This document shows positions 34,711-42,570 of a stretch of DNA of 64,000 bases, piece after piece. The position numbers and the translations under genes were made by a program. The notes under the pieces were generated by a model that was not told where the DNA came from, made no database searches, and was given only the letters and a program-made list of their open reading frames with translations. The stretch's first letter is position 1. The number at the start of each line of letters is the position of its first letter. The stretch comes from Ensifer sesbaniae (GTDB lineage Bacteria; Pseudomonadota; Alphaproteobacteria; Rhizobiales; Rhizobiaceae), in the NCBI RefSeq assembly GCF_013283665.1, contig NZ_JABEKU010000001.1:1860001-1924000 (forward strand), given 5' to 3'.

Positions 34711-34747
34711 AAAAAACGGGCCGGTGGATGACTCCGACCGGCCCGTT
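34711..34747 (-). terminator. Strong orphan terminator (minus strand)
   Basis: Minus-strand reading: AACGGGCCGGT, 11-nt loop, ACCGGCCCGTT followed by seven T in total, 11 perfect base pairs. No minus-strand gene ends just upstream of it. Confidence 0.8.
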
Positions 34748-34880
34748 CCGGCAAAAGGCGGAAAGGGGAACGTCTCTGCGCGGGGCTGCAGCGCCGCGCG
34801 TAGGGAGATCGATACGGTCTGATAATGCCCGAATGCCATTTCCAGAATTGACATTTATCGCTCAAAATTTGACATTTCCC
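34748..34880 (-). ncRNA. Candidate small RNA
   Basis: About 100-130 nt of minus-strand sequence between the divergent GlxA-type gene start and the strong terminator at 34747-34711, with pyrimidine-rich stretches such as GTTCCCCTTTCCGCC near its 3' end. There is no open frame with a ribosome-binding site. Promoter elements are not clear. Called only from the terminator and position. Confidence 0.3.
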
Positions 34881-34882
34881 GC

Positions 34883-35863
34883 ATGCCTTCCGATGGACGT
34901 CTACAATCTGTGATCGAAGTTTCCGTCGTCATCCTGCCGGAGTCGTCGATCATGTCGCTTGCGTCGGTGCTGGATCCGATGCGTGCCGCCAACCGCATCT
35001 CTGGACGCGACGTGTTTCGCTGGAGGCTGCTTTCGGCCGACGGAAAACCGGTGACGTTGACCTGCGGCGTGCCGATCGTGGTCGACGGCAAGTTCGCCCA
35101 GCCACTTGCCGGCGACGCATTGCTGGTGATCGGGGGCTTCAACCTCGATCGGCATGTCGGCAAGAAATTCATCGGAATCCTGCAGGAGGCCTCCCGGCAT
35201 TTCGATATCATAGCCGGCATCGAATCAGGCTGCTGGCTGCTCGGGCGGACCGGCCTGCTCAATGGCCGCAGGGCAACCGCCCATTGGGAAGAACTCGAGG
35301 ATTTCAGCCAGGCCTTTCCGGCCTTGACCGTGCTTGGCGATCGCTTCGTCGCCGACGGGAAGTTCTGGACGTCAGGTGGTGCCTCGCCGACCTTCGACAT
35401 GATGCTGCACTGGATCACGCAAAGGCTGGGTTCGGCGCTGGCGCTCGATGTCGCCAGCATCTTCGTCTATGACCAAACGCACAGCGCCACCGATGTCCAG
35501 CCATTCGTATCGCTCGGGCGGATCGAGACGCGCGACCCGGAACTTGCAGACGCGATACGGCTGATGGAGCGCACGCTCGAGCGCCCGTTGACGATCGCAG
35601 CCTTGACGAAGCGGCTCTCGATTTCGCAGCGCAAGCTGGAGTTGCTTTTTGCGCGAGGGCTATCGACCAGCCCCGGCGCCTACTATCTTCGGCTCCGCCT
35701 CCAGGTCGCACACCGTCTGGTGCGCGATTCCGGCAGCCCGATCCGCGAGATCGCGCTTCGTTGCGGCTTCGACAGCCTGTCCGCCTTTTCCCGCGCCTAC
35801 AGCCGCGAATATGGGATGAGCCCATTGAAGATGCGTGCGACGCGGAGGGCGGCTGCGGCGTAG
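34883..35863 (+). CDS. GlxA-family transcriptional regulator (DJ-1/PfpI + AraC HTH)
   Basis: A 326-residue regulator. The N-terminal amidotransferase-like domain contains ALLVIGGFNLD and the elbow AGIESGCWLLGRTGLLNG, followed by ATAHWEELEDF; it senses a small molecule rather than acting as an enzyme. The C-terminal AraC-type double helix-turn-helix spans about residues 230-320, ending in REIALRCGFDSLSAFSRAY. Relatives control glycine-betaine, carnitine or amino-acid catabolism in proteobacteria. The neighbours give no target; a candidate small RNA is divergent from it. Confidence 0.85.
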   Translation: MPSDGRLQSVIEVSVVILPESSIMSLASVLDPMRAANRISGRDVFRWRLLSADGKPVTLTCGVPIVVDGKFAQPLAGDALLVIGGFNLDRHVGKKFIGILQEASRHFDIIAGIESGCWLLGRTGLLNGRRATAHWEELEDFSQAFPALTVLGDRFVADGKFWTSGGASPTFDMMLHWITQRLGSALALDVASIFVYDQTHSATDVQPFVSLGRIETRDPELADAIRLMERTLERPLTIAALTKRLSISQRKLELLFARGLSTSPGAYYLRLRLQVAHRLVRDSGSPIREIALRCGFDSLSAFSRAYSREYGMSPLKMRATRRAAAA

Positions 35864-35990
35864 CGGATTTGCTGGGTGGGTGAATGCCGCCTGCGGCACC
35901 GCGCCTGTGCAAAGATCGATGGCGCGCTTTGAATTTGCGATCACAGGAGACCTGCAGCCGTGGCAATCAGACTACGGGTCACGACAGGTG

Positions 35991-36254
35991 CTAGTGAACG
36001 GTGTGTGGCGGCTCGTCGGTAAATGCCTGGATACCGTCTCGCTGGACGGTCGCAATGAACTCCTCAAAGGCTTCTCGATCGGTGGGGAAGGGCTCCTCCC
36101 ACGTGGTGGAGAAGCCTTCCTCGTCGATCACCTCGAGTACCCAATCGAGATTCGTGCCCGCCGGCCGATAGATCCGCAATTCGACGATGACGCCATCGTC
36201 ACTGAACTGGCCAGAAAAATCCGAGTATTCGTAGGTCTGCTCTTCATCAGTCAT
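35991..36254 (-). CDS. Conserved-looking small acidic protein
   Basis: An 87-residue acidic protein (MTDEEQTYEYSDF..), with the strand-like pattern VIVELRIYRPAGTNLDWVLEVIDEEG and a helical end DREAFEEFIATVQRDGIQAF. It looks like a compact alpha/beta cytoplasmic protein. No known family recognised. The frame extends 31 codons upstream of the ATG at 36254, but that part does not look coding. Confidence 0.6.
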   Translation of the reverse strand: MTDEEQTYEYSDFSGQFSDDGVIVELRIYRPAGTNLDWVLEVIDEEGFSTTWEEPFPTDREAFEEFIATVQRDGIQAFTDEPPHTVH

Positions 36255-36566
36255 GTCAGCAGTGTAACACGCTTGATAGAGGACGTCTCTTGCTGTTCGG
36301 CAGTTGTCGCTGGCCCGGCGCGCAACGATGCTCGCCGTTGCTGGCACCTTTGCTCTCGTCCTACTAGCGGTATGTCCCGCCTGGATAGCGGCTTATCGAC
36401 GACGAAAAGCTGCCGAATGGCTCGGCAGCACCATCCATAATCCGGACGCCGACCGCCAAGCGAGAGACGCATGGCGGCCAGGTTGTTTGCTATCGCAAGG
36501 GTTTCTTGCCAGTTTCGAAGTTACGCGCGCTGCAGGAAAGACGCTGTTCGCTTCGGGAGGCGGCCG
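36255..36566. other. Gap without a convincing gene
   Basis: A plus-strand frame (ATG 36328 to 36600) encodes one hydrophobic helix, LAVAGTFALVLLAVCPAWIA, followed by basic sequence. It has no ribosome-binding site and overlaps the 3' end of the next minus-strand gene, so I do not call it. Otherwise nothing seen. Confidence 0.4.
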
Positions 36567-36821
36567 TTATCGGCAGCGCGCTTCGTATCGGCGGCCATAG
36601 CGATCGCGATAGATGCAGTAGCCTTCGCGCTCACGGGAACGACCGATGAGGTTGCCCATGATGCCACCGGCCACGGCACCGATCGCCGCGCCGCCCCAAC
36701 TGTCACTTACGACGCCTCCGATGATGGCGCCCGTGCCGGCGCCGATGGCGGTCCCTTTCTCAGTCTGCGTGCAGGAAGCAAGCGTACCAACTATTCCAAT
36801 CGCAATGATAAGCTTTTTCAT
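36567..36821 (-). CDS. Glycine-zipper lipoprotein
   Basis: An 84-residue lipoprotein. The signal sequence MKKLIIAIGIVGTLASC ends in a lipobox. A glycine-zipper 2TM-type segment follows (GTAIGAGTGAIIGGVVSD and AAIGAVAGGIMGNLIG), then a basic Arg/Tyr-rich tail with two cysteines. This class (17-kDa surface antigen / SlyB-like) sits in the outer membrane and affects envelope integrity. GGGGTGAAAGG precedes the ATG at 36821; the frame runs 9 codons further up. Confidence 0.8.
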   Translation of the reverse strand: MKKLIIAIGIVGTLASCTQTEKGTAIGAGTGAIIGGVVSDSWGGAAIGAVAGGIMGNLIGRSREREGYCIYRDRYGRRYEARCR

Positions 36822-37030
36822 GCCTTTCACCCCTTTGCTACAAATCAACCCGGGAGTTCACCACTCTGCATCCTTAGCGTGAGGTTCAGCATCTACGCAA
36901 CGCGCGCAATTGTCGATAGGGGTGATGCCGGGGGGCAAGCGGATCGCTGGCATTCACGCAATCGGACAACCGAAGCCCTCCAGCCGTCGATCCCGTCAAC
37001 CGGTTGTAGACCTTGTTAGCGCAGCGGCGG

Positions 37031-37204
37031 TTATCGCCGGTAGCCTTGCCCGGTGACGGCCGACGATCGGCCCATAACGTAGCCGATCGTAAGCGCGCGG
37101 AAGCCGACGGTGAGCATTAGGCCGGTTGCGGTGCGTGGGTGATCGGCGGCCCCGACAGCGGACAGCGCCTGCCTTACGGCGCACGGCATCAGCAGGCGAT
37201 TCAT
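37031..37204 (-). CDS. Possible 57-residue hydrophobic protein
   Basis: Minus-strand frame from ATG 37204 encoding MNRLLMPCAVRQALSAVGAA, with a hydrophobic run TGLMLTVGFRALTIGYVMG and a short tail. It might be a small membrane protein, but the ribosome-binding site is poor and no family is recognised. The rest of the gap 36822-37435 shows nothing I can call. Confidence 0.3.
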   Translation of the reverse strand: MNRLLMPCAVRQALSAVGAADHPRTATGLMLTVGFRALTIGYVMGRSSAVTGQGYRR

Positions 37205-37435
37205 TCGGTTTCCGGCAAGGCCCGCTTCAGATTTTCCGCACGTCGTGCGTCTCTGGCTGGCCAGGGAGGGAACTGTCGACCTGACGGGAACGTTCCGTAA
37301 TTGCACGTTAGCGTCGCCCGGCACCGCTCATAGGGGCGGCGCCAGCGGTGCCAGGCTACCAGCCGTGCGGCTTGCGTATTCATCGGCGGTTCAGGCTGAA
37401 TAGCCCAAAATAATTACAAGATAGGAGGAATCACG

Positions 37436-37768
37436 ATGAAAAAGCTCTTATCCGCCTTCGCAGCGATTGGTTTGGCTGCGTCTTTCACCGTGCCGCTGAG
37501 CGCTGCTCCGATTTTCGTGCCCAAACCCGAGCAAGTACAGGCCGGCACTGTCGATCAGGTCAGTCACCGGAGCCATCGTCATTGGCGCGCCGATCGCCGG
37601 TGGCATCATCGTTGGGATAGGCGGTACGCTTGGCGTTCATGTCACTACTACGGCAGGTGCTATCCGCGGCATTACGGGTACTATCGCGGCTATGACCGCG
37701 GGTACTATGGCTACTATGACCCGTACCGCTACCGTCGATCTGGCGTCACCGTCTATTTCGATTTCTAG
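37436..37768 (+). CDS. Secreted His/Tyr/Arg-rich small protein
   Basis: A 110-residue exported protein: signal peptide (LLSAFAAIGLAASFTVPLSAA), then an extremely basic and aromatic region of His, Arg, Trp and Tyr (HHRWDRRYAWRSCHYYGRC), ending VTVYFDF. TAGGAGGAATC is an excellent ribosome-binding site. The pattern is seen in many rhizobial small periplasmic proteins related to the BA14K/lectin-like type; function unknown. Confidence 0.7.
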   Translation: MKKLLSAFAAIGLAASFTVPLSAAPIFVPKPEQVQAGTVDQVSHRSHRHWRADRRWHHRWDRRYAWRSCHYYGRCYPRHYGYYRGYDRGYYGYYDPYRYRRSGVTVYFDF

Positions 37769-37904
37769 CGTGCCGATCGCGATTGGCGCCTGAATCAGCG
37801 GGCTGCTTCTGTCCCCGACAGACCTCTGCGGCTGCTCGAGCGTTCGCTGTAATGTCCAACCTCTCGATCTTTGCCGATCGGGAAGCGCCGCTTTGTCTTT
37901 GGCG

Positions 37905-38152
37905 GATGCCGGCCGCGACGGCCCGTCCGCTATGCCAACCAGTTGCCCGGAGCGGTCGAGGCGATGATCGTCTCCTGCAAGAAGGAGAAGCCGCATTGGG
38001 GTGCCAGGAAGATCCGGGAACTGCTGGTGAAGCGCCTGGCCGGCGACGTGCGGGTGCCGTCAAAGAGTACGGTGCATGCCGTTTCGATCGACATGGTCTG
38101 GTCGCCCATGCCCGCAAGCGGCAACGGCACCGGGCCGAAGGTACGGCCTTGT
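37905..38152 (+). mobile_element. IS481-family element, middle fragment
   Basis: Plus-strand coding picks up at RRPVRYANQLPGAVEAMIV and runs through KPHWGARKIRELLVKR and RVPSKSTVHAV. A base is missing near 38080, after which it continues as DRHGLVAHARKRQRHRAEGT to the IS110 insertion. It starts about seven codons after the point where the 33.4-kb fragment ends, so the two fragments complement each other. Confidence 0.75.
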
Positions 38153-39565
38153 CCCATATGTGGACGGCTCCCATTTGCAAGTGTTTTCTGCAGATAATTT
38201 TGATCGGATCGCTTGCTTCCATATGTGCGGCCTTTGGGTGTGGCCGCACATGACCACTGGCCAAGATGGTTTCCGCGACGCGAGTTCCAAGCAGTATTTC
38301 GACCTTTAACGGCCATTGGGACAAACGGAGCATCACGCGTCTTGGATCGATCGATCACACCATCTGCTTCCTTCTTGCAAGTTCACGCATCAACTCAATA
38401 CAGCAGCGGTCATTCTCTGCTCATCGTGATGGCCGATCTGTCATGCCGCCAGCGCTGCGGCCTCCTGCGGGATATCTTGGGGTTGTCTTCGGTACGCTTC
38501 CCCGCTGACCATCAGCTTCCAGGCGATCCGGGCGATCTTGTTGGCCAGCGCCACCGCAACGAGTTTTGGCTTCTTGCGTTGGAGGAGCTCAAGGAGCCAG
38601 GGAGAAGCATTCTTACTCCGACCAGTGCGAACCGGCTGAAGAACAGCGGTTGCACCCGCCACCAGCACACTTCGTAACATCTCATCACCGGCGCGGGTGA
38701 TCACACCGAGCCTGACTTTGCCCGCCGTCGAATGATCTCTTGGCGTCAGGCCGATCCAGGCGGCAAAATCACGTCCGGATTTAAACATCGCCGGGTCGGG
38801 GGTTTTCATCATCAGAAGCGAGGCGCCGATCGGTCCGACACCAGGGATTTCCGCCAGCCGTTTGCTGCATTCATCAGCGCGATGCAGGGCCATCAGCTGT
38901 CCATCGACGGTTTTGATCTCGGCAAGCAGCTCGCGATATTCCTCACCCTGCATGGCGAATAGCTCGCGTGCCAGTTCCGGTAGAGACTGATCGGTGGCGA
39001 TCCGCTCCAGCAATGGTTCGATCCGGCAGATGCCCTTGGCGGCGATGACACCGAACTCCATCGCAAAGCCGCGGATAGCATTAGCAAGCTGGGTGCGATT
39101 GCGGATCAATCTTTCCCTCACTCCGACCAGCATCAAGGCTGCCTGCTGATCGGCGGTCTTCACCGGCACGAAGCGCATGGTCGGCCGGCTCATCGCCTCA
39201 CACAATGCCTCTGCATCTGACGCATCGTTCTTGCCGCGCTTGACATAGGGTTTTGCCAGTTGCGGCGCGATCAGCTTCACTTCGTGCCCGAACGAGCTTA
39301 GCAACCTCGCCCAGTGATGCGAACCGCCGCACGCCTCAAGCGCAACAGTGGTCGGCGGCATCTTCTCGAAGAACTTCACCATTTCCCTGCGTGACAGTTT
39401 CTTGCGAAGCACCGGCAGCTCGCTCGCATTCACACCATGCAATTGGAAAACGTTCTTTGACGTATCCATACCAATTCGAGTAATCTGTTCCACGGACGGT
39501 CTCCCTCGATTGAGCTTTCAACGAACTCATTCTGGCACATTCGATGCCGTTGGGAGCCGTCCACT
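38153..39565 (-). mobile_element. IS110-family (IS1111-type) element inside IS481
   Basis: About 1.4 kb carrying one transposase gene on the minus strand. Subterminal inverted repeats GTGGACGGCTCCCA lie at 38160-38173 and, inverted, at 39551-39564. Sub-terminal repeats are the mark of the IS1111 branch. IS481 transposase sequence stops just before it and resumes just after it. The exact ends are uncertain by several bases. Confidence 0.8.
38441..39493 (-). CDS. IS110-family transposase
   Basis: A 350-residue DEDD-type (RuvC-like) transposase. The N-terminal catalytic part begins ITRIGMDTSKNVFQLHGV (first Asp), with VALEACGGSHHWAR (Glu) and RGKNDASDAEALCEA (DxxD). The C-terminal transposase_20 domain has LAEIPGVGPIGASLLM and FAAWIGLTPRDHSTAGK with a serine near GDEMLRSVLVAGA. 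Intact length, no frameshift, so it is potentially active. Confidence 0.92.
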   Translation of the reverse strand: MEQITRIGMDTSKNVFQLHGVNASELPVLRKKLSRREMVKFFEKMPPTTVALEACGGSHHWARLLSSFGHEVKLIAPQLAKPYVKRGKNDASDAEALCEAMSRPTMRFVPVKTADQQAALMLVGVRERLIRNRTQLANAIRGFAMEFGVIAAKGICRIEPLLERIATDQSLPELARELFAMQGEEYRELLAEIKTVDGQLMALHRADECSKRLAEIPGVGPIGASLLMMKTPDPAMFKSGRDFAAWIGLTPRDHSTAGKVRLGVITRAGDEMLRSVLVAGATAVLQPVRTGRSKNASPWLLELLQRKKPKLVAVALANKIARIAWKLMVSGEAYRRQPQDIPQEAAALAA

Positions 39566-40378
39566 TCAACAGGCATTGCGGCCCAACGATCTTTGGTGTG
39601 CCGATTTCAAGGGCGAGTTCAAGCTCGGTGACGGCCGATACTGTTACCCCCTTGACGGTCACCGACAAGGCATCCCGTTACCTTCTCGCCTGCGAAGCCT
39701 TCGAGTCGACGCGCGAGCCGGGCGTCTTCGACGCCTTCCGGCGATTGTTTGCACAGTGCGGCCTGCCCATCGCGATCCGCAGCGACAATGGGCTCCCCTT
39801 CGCCTCGCCAAACGGGCTCTACAATCTGTCGAAACTATCGGTATGGTGGCTGCGGCTCGGCATCACGCTGGAGCGCATCAGGCCGGGCCGTCCCCAACAA
39901 AACGGCCGGCATGAGCGCATGCACCTGACGCTGAAGCAGGAGGCAACCAAGCCACCCGGCCAAAACATCCTCCAGCAGCAGGCCCGCTTCGATGCATTCG
40001 TCAGCGAATTCAATCAGGAGCGCCCCCACGAGGCGCTCGACATGCAGGTGCCCGCCAGCCTCTATGTCGCATCCGCAAGACCCTACCAGGGACTGCCGGA
40101 GATCAACTACCCCTTCCACGATCGAGACGCACTCGTCACCAATTGCGGCCGCATCTGCATCTACCGCAAGAAGATCAACATCTCGACCGTGCTGGCCGGA
40201 CAGAAACTCGGAATCAAGGAAGTCGACGACGGCATTTGGCTCGTCAGCTTCATGCACTATGATCTGGGATATATCGACCTGGAGCAGAGGACCTTGCAAA
40301 CCATCGACAATCCGTTCGGCACGAGATTGTCACCCATCTCTTAGGGACAAACTGTTACCTATGTCTCCGGGTCGGACA
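39566..40378 (+). mobile_element. IS481-family element, 3' fragment
   Basis: Continues the IS481 transposase: LQQALRPNDLWCADFKGEF (first DDE Asp), then an extra base near 39650 shifts the frame. It continues with TVTDKASRYLLACEAF, AIRSDNGLPFAS (second Asp), RPQQNGRHERMHLTLK (Glu) and EFNQERPHEALDM to the stop at 40344. The right terminal repeat ends at 40378 (GGTAACA inverse of TGTTACC..GGTCGGACA) and mirrors the one at 33591. With the frameshifts and the IS110 insertion the gene is dead. Confidence 0.85.
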
Positions 40379-40387
40379 GAAAACCAG

Positions 40388-40463
40388 TGGTGAGCGCGCA
40401 GGGATTCGAACCCTGGACCTACTGATTAAAAGTCAGTTGCTCTACCGGCTGAGCTACGCGCTC
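40388..40463 (-). tRNA. tRNA-Lys (TTT)
   Basis: Minus-strand cloverleaf: acceptor GAGCGCG / CGCGCTC, anticodon loop CTTTTAA in ACTGA/TCAGT (anticodon TTT), T-arm CAGGG-TTCGAAT-CCCTG, encoded CCA. The IS481 right end lies 10 bp from its 3' end, so this tRNA marks the right edge of the accessory region. Confidence 0.96.
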
Positions 40464-40636
40464 CCTGGCCGCGGCCGTGAAGCCCGGCGGAAGTGGGCGG
40501 ACATATGCACGCGTGTTTCCTGTCGGTCAACCTAAAAATTGCGGGTTTTGCGAAGAAACCGTGCATGGCGCAATGATCGCCAAAAGGTGATTGGTATCAT
40601 CGTGATCCTGCGGCTAAGGAATGGCCCAAATGCCGC

Positions 40637-41401
40637 ATGCCGGAGTTCTTGCCGTTGTCGATCGCCGATATTTCCATCTGGACCGCCATTCTTGCCGGCG
40701 CCCTGTCGTTCCTTTCCCCCTGCGTTCTGCCACTGGTGCCGCCCTATCTTTGTTACATGGCCGGCGTTTCGGTCGACCAGTTCCGCGGCGGTGATGCGGC
40801 GACGATCGGCAGCACCCGGCGCGCGGTCCTGCCGGCAGCACTTCTGTTCACGCTCGGCTTCGCAACCGTCTTCGTGGCGCTCGGGGCAGGGGCCTCGTCG
40901 ATTGGCATGCTGCTGCGGCAGCACATGGATCTCTTGTCGCGCATCGGCGGCGTGATCATCATCGTCATGGGCTTGCATTTCCTCGGTGTGTTCAAGATCG
41001 GCTTGCTCGCGCGCGAGGCACGCTTCCAGGGCGGCGGCAAGCCGGCGACGCTCTCTGGCGCCTATATCATGGGGCTTGCCTTCGCCTTCGGCTGGACGCC
41101 GTGCATCGGTCCGGTGCTCGGCACGATCCTCGGCGTCGCCGCTGCGCGCGACACCGTGTCCGACGGCGCCATGCTGCTTGCCGTCTATTCGCTCGGGCTT
41201 GCCGTTCCGTTCTGGATCGCCGCCGGTTTCTCCGGCGCCTTCATGCGCTTCCTGTTCCGCTTCCGCCGCCATCTCGGCCTTGTCGAGAAGCTGATGGGCG
41301 GGCTCCTCGTGCTTGCCGGCCTTGCATTCCTCTTCGGTTTCATCAGTTCGGTGGCCATCTGGTTCCAGCAGACCTTCCCGATCCTGATGAAAATCGGCTA
41401 G
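40637..41401 (+). CDS. ccdA: Cytochrome c biogenesis protein CcdA
   Basis: A 254-residue inner-membrane thiol-disulfide transporter of the DsbD/CcdA family, moving electrons from cytoplasmic thioredoxin to periplasmic thiol proteins. It has about six helices. The two redox cysteines sit in FLSPCVLPLVPPYLCYMAG and in FGWTPCIGPVLG. A TTG at 40655 has a GGAG at better distance and is an alternative start. It faces away from tRNA-Lys. Confidence 0.9.
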   Translation: MPEFLPLSIADISIWTAILAGALSFLSPCVLPLVPPYLCYMAGVSVDQFRGGDAATIGSTRRAVLPAALLFTLGFATVFVALGAGASSIGMLLRQHMDLLSRIGGVIIIVMGLHFLGVFKIGLLAREARFQGGGKPATLSGAYIMGLAFAFGWTPCIGPVLGTILGVAAARDTVSDGAMLLAVYSLGLAVPFWIAAGFSGAFMRFLFRFRRHLGLVEKLMGGLLVLAGLAFLFGFISSVAIWFQQTFPILMKIG

Positions 41402-41470
41402 GGCATTCCCTCGTATCTCGGAATCACTTTTCGCTGGGGCCGGCCTAATCGCCAGGTCGATTTCCGGGCT

Positions 41471-41518
41471 AGAGCATCCCGTTTTCAAGTGGAATCACCT
41501 GCAGCGGAAAGATGCTCT
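41471..41518. repeat. Short palindromic intergenic repeat
   Basis: AGAGCATC ... GATGCTCT with about 32 nt between, between ccdA and the AEC gene. It resembles the common 40-50 bp palindromes of Rhizobiaceae intergenic regions. No second copy recognised in the window. Confidence 0.35.
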
Positions 41519-41607
41519 GGAAACAGTGCCTTCATTTGAATGCAGGGTGCCGCAGGCGCGCGAAGGCCCCACGCTGGCGCGGGGAAGTGAAAGATGCGAG
41601 GGGAAAG

Positions 41608-42570
41608 ATGACGGAAATCGCGGGGCTGGTGCTGCCGTTCTTCGGCCTGATCTTTCTCGGTTATCTGACGGCGCGCTTCGTCCATCATCCGGGCGAGGCG
41701 ATGGGTTGGCTCAACACCTTCATCATTTACCTCGCTCTGCCGGCGCTGTTCTTCAAGCTGGTGTCGCGCACACCGATCGAACAGTTGGCGCGCGCCGATT
41801 TCATCCTGACGACCGTCGGTGCGACCTACATCGTTTTTTCGCTGATCTTCCTCATCGGCGTCCATGTGCGGCGCAATTCTATTGCCGAGGCGACGATCCA
41901 GGGCTTTGGCGCCGCCTACGGCAATATCGGCTATATGGGGCCTGGACTGGCGCTTCTTGCTCTCGGTGATGCGGCCGCAGTGCCGGTGGCGCTGATCTTC
42001 AGTTTCGAGAATGCAGCGCATTTTGCCGTCGCGCCGGCGATGATGGCGATATCAGGGGGCCGGCAGGAAAGGCCGCTGGCGCTCGCCGCAAGCGTCGCGC
42101 GCAAGATCATCCTGCACCCGTTCATCCTTGCGACGCTTGCCGGTGTCGTTGCCGCCTTCTTCGCGGTGCAGCCGCCGGTGCCAGTTCGGCGGCTTATCGA
42201 TTACCTCGCCCAGTGCGCAGCACCGTGTGCGCTTTTTGCCATGGGCGTGACGTTGGCGCTGCGGCCGATCAAGCGCATTCCCGTCGAGATCGGCTACATC
42301 GTTCCGGCGAAGCTGCTGTTGCATCCGCTGGTCATGTTCACGGCCATGAGCCTGACCGGGAACTACGATCCGATCTGGGTGCAGACGGCAGTGTTGCTCG
42401 CCGCGCTGCCGACGGCGACGAATGTCTTCGTCATCGGTCACCAGTACGGTGTGTGGCAGGAGCGCGCCTCGGCGACGATTCTGATCACCACGACGCTTTC
42501 GGTGGCGACTGTCACCGGCCTGCTTTATCTCATCCGCTCAGGCGCTCTTCCGCCCGATCTTTTCCCGTAG
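41608..42570 (+). CDS. AEC-family transporter (auxin efflux carrier type)
   Basis: A 320-residue membrane protein with about ten hydrophobic helices in the two-halves AEC/BART arrangement; contains LALPALFFKLVSRTP, the GYMGPGLALLALGD stretch and NVFVIGHQYGVWQERAS near the end. Family members export or import malonate, lactate or auxin-like acids; the substrate here is unknown. GAGGGGA precedes the ATG at 41608. Its last 33 bp overlap the end of the convergent UbiH-type gene. Confidence 0.85.
   Translation: MTEIAGLVLPFFGLIFLGYLTARFVHHPGEAMGWLNTFIIYLALPALFFKLVSRTPIEQLARADFILTTVGATYIVFSLIFLIGVHVRRNSIAEATIQGFGAAYGNIGYMGPGLALLALGDAAAVPVALIFSFENAAHFAVAPAMMAISGGRQERPLALAASVARKIILHPFILATLAGVVAAFFAVQPPVPVRRLIDYLAQCAAPCALFAMGVTLALRPIKRIPVEIGYIVPAKLLLHPLVMFTAMSLTGNYDPIWVQTAVLLAALPTATNVFVIGHQYGVWQERASATILITTTLSVATVTGLLYLIRSGALPPDLFP

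Larger units (their letters stand above)
34462..34882. other. Intergenic region with candidate small RNA
   Basis: No protein gene is credible here. A very good minus-strand Rho-independent terminator (34711-34747) stands alone. The stretch to its right (about 34748-34880, minus strand) is the only place a transcript ending there could come from, since the gene beyond reads in the other direction. Confidence 0.5.

Noticed and set aside
36304-36600. 98-codon plus-strand frame with one hydrophobic helix
   Set aside because: No ribosome-binding site, overlap with the glycine-zipper gene, and unconvincing composition after the helix.
40388-40463. tRNA-Lys considered as the right attachment site of the prophage
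   Set aside because: It has no match to the tRNA-Arg 3' end beyond the general T-arm consensus. No duplicate of the tRNA-Arg end could be found by eye anywhere up to 40.4 kb, so the right attachment site is either lost or too short to see.
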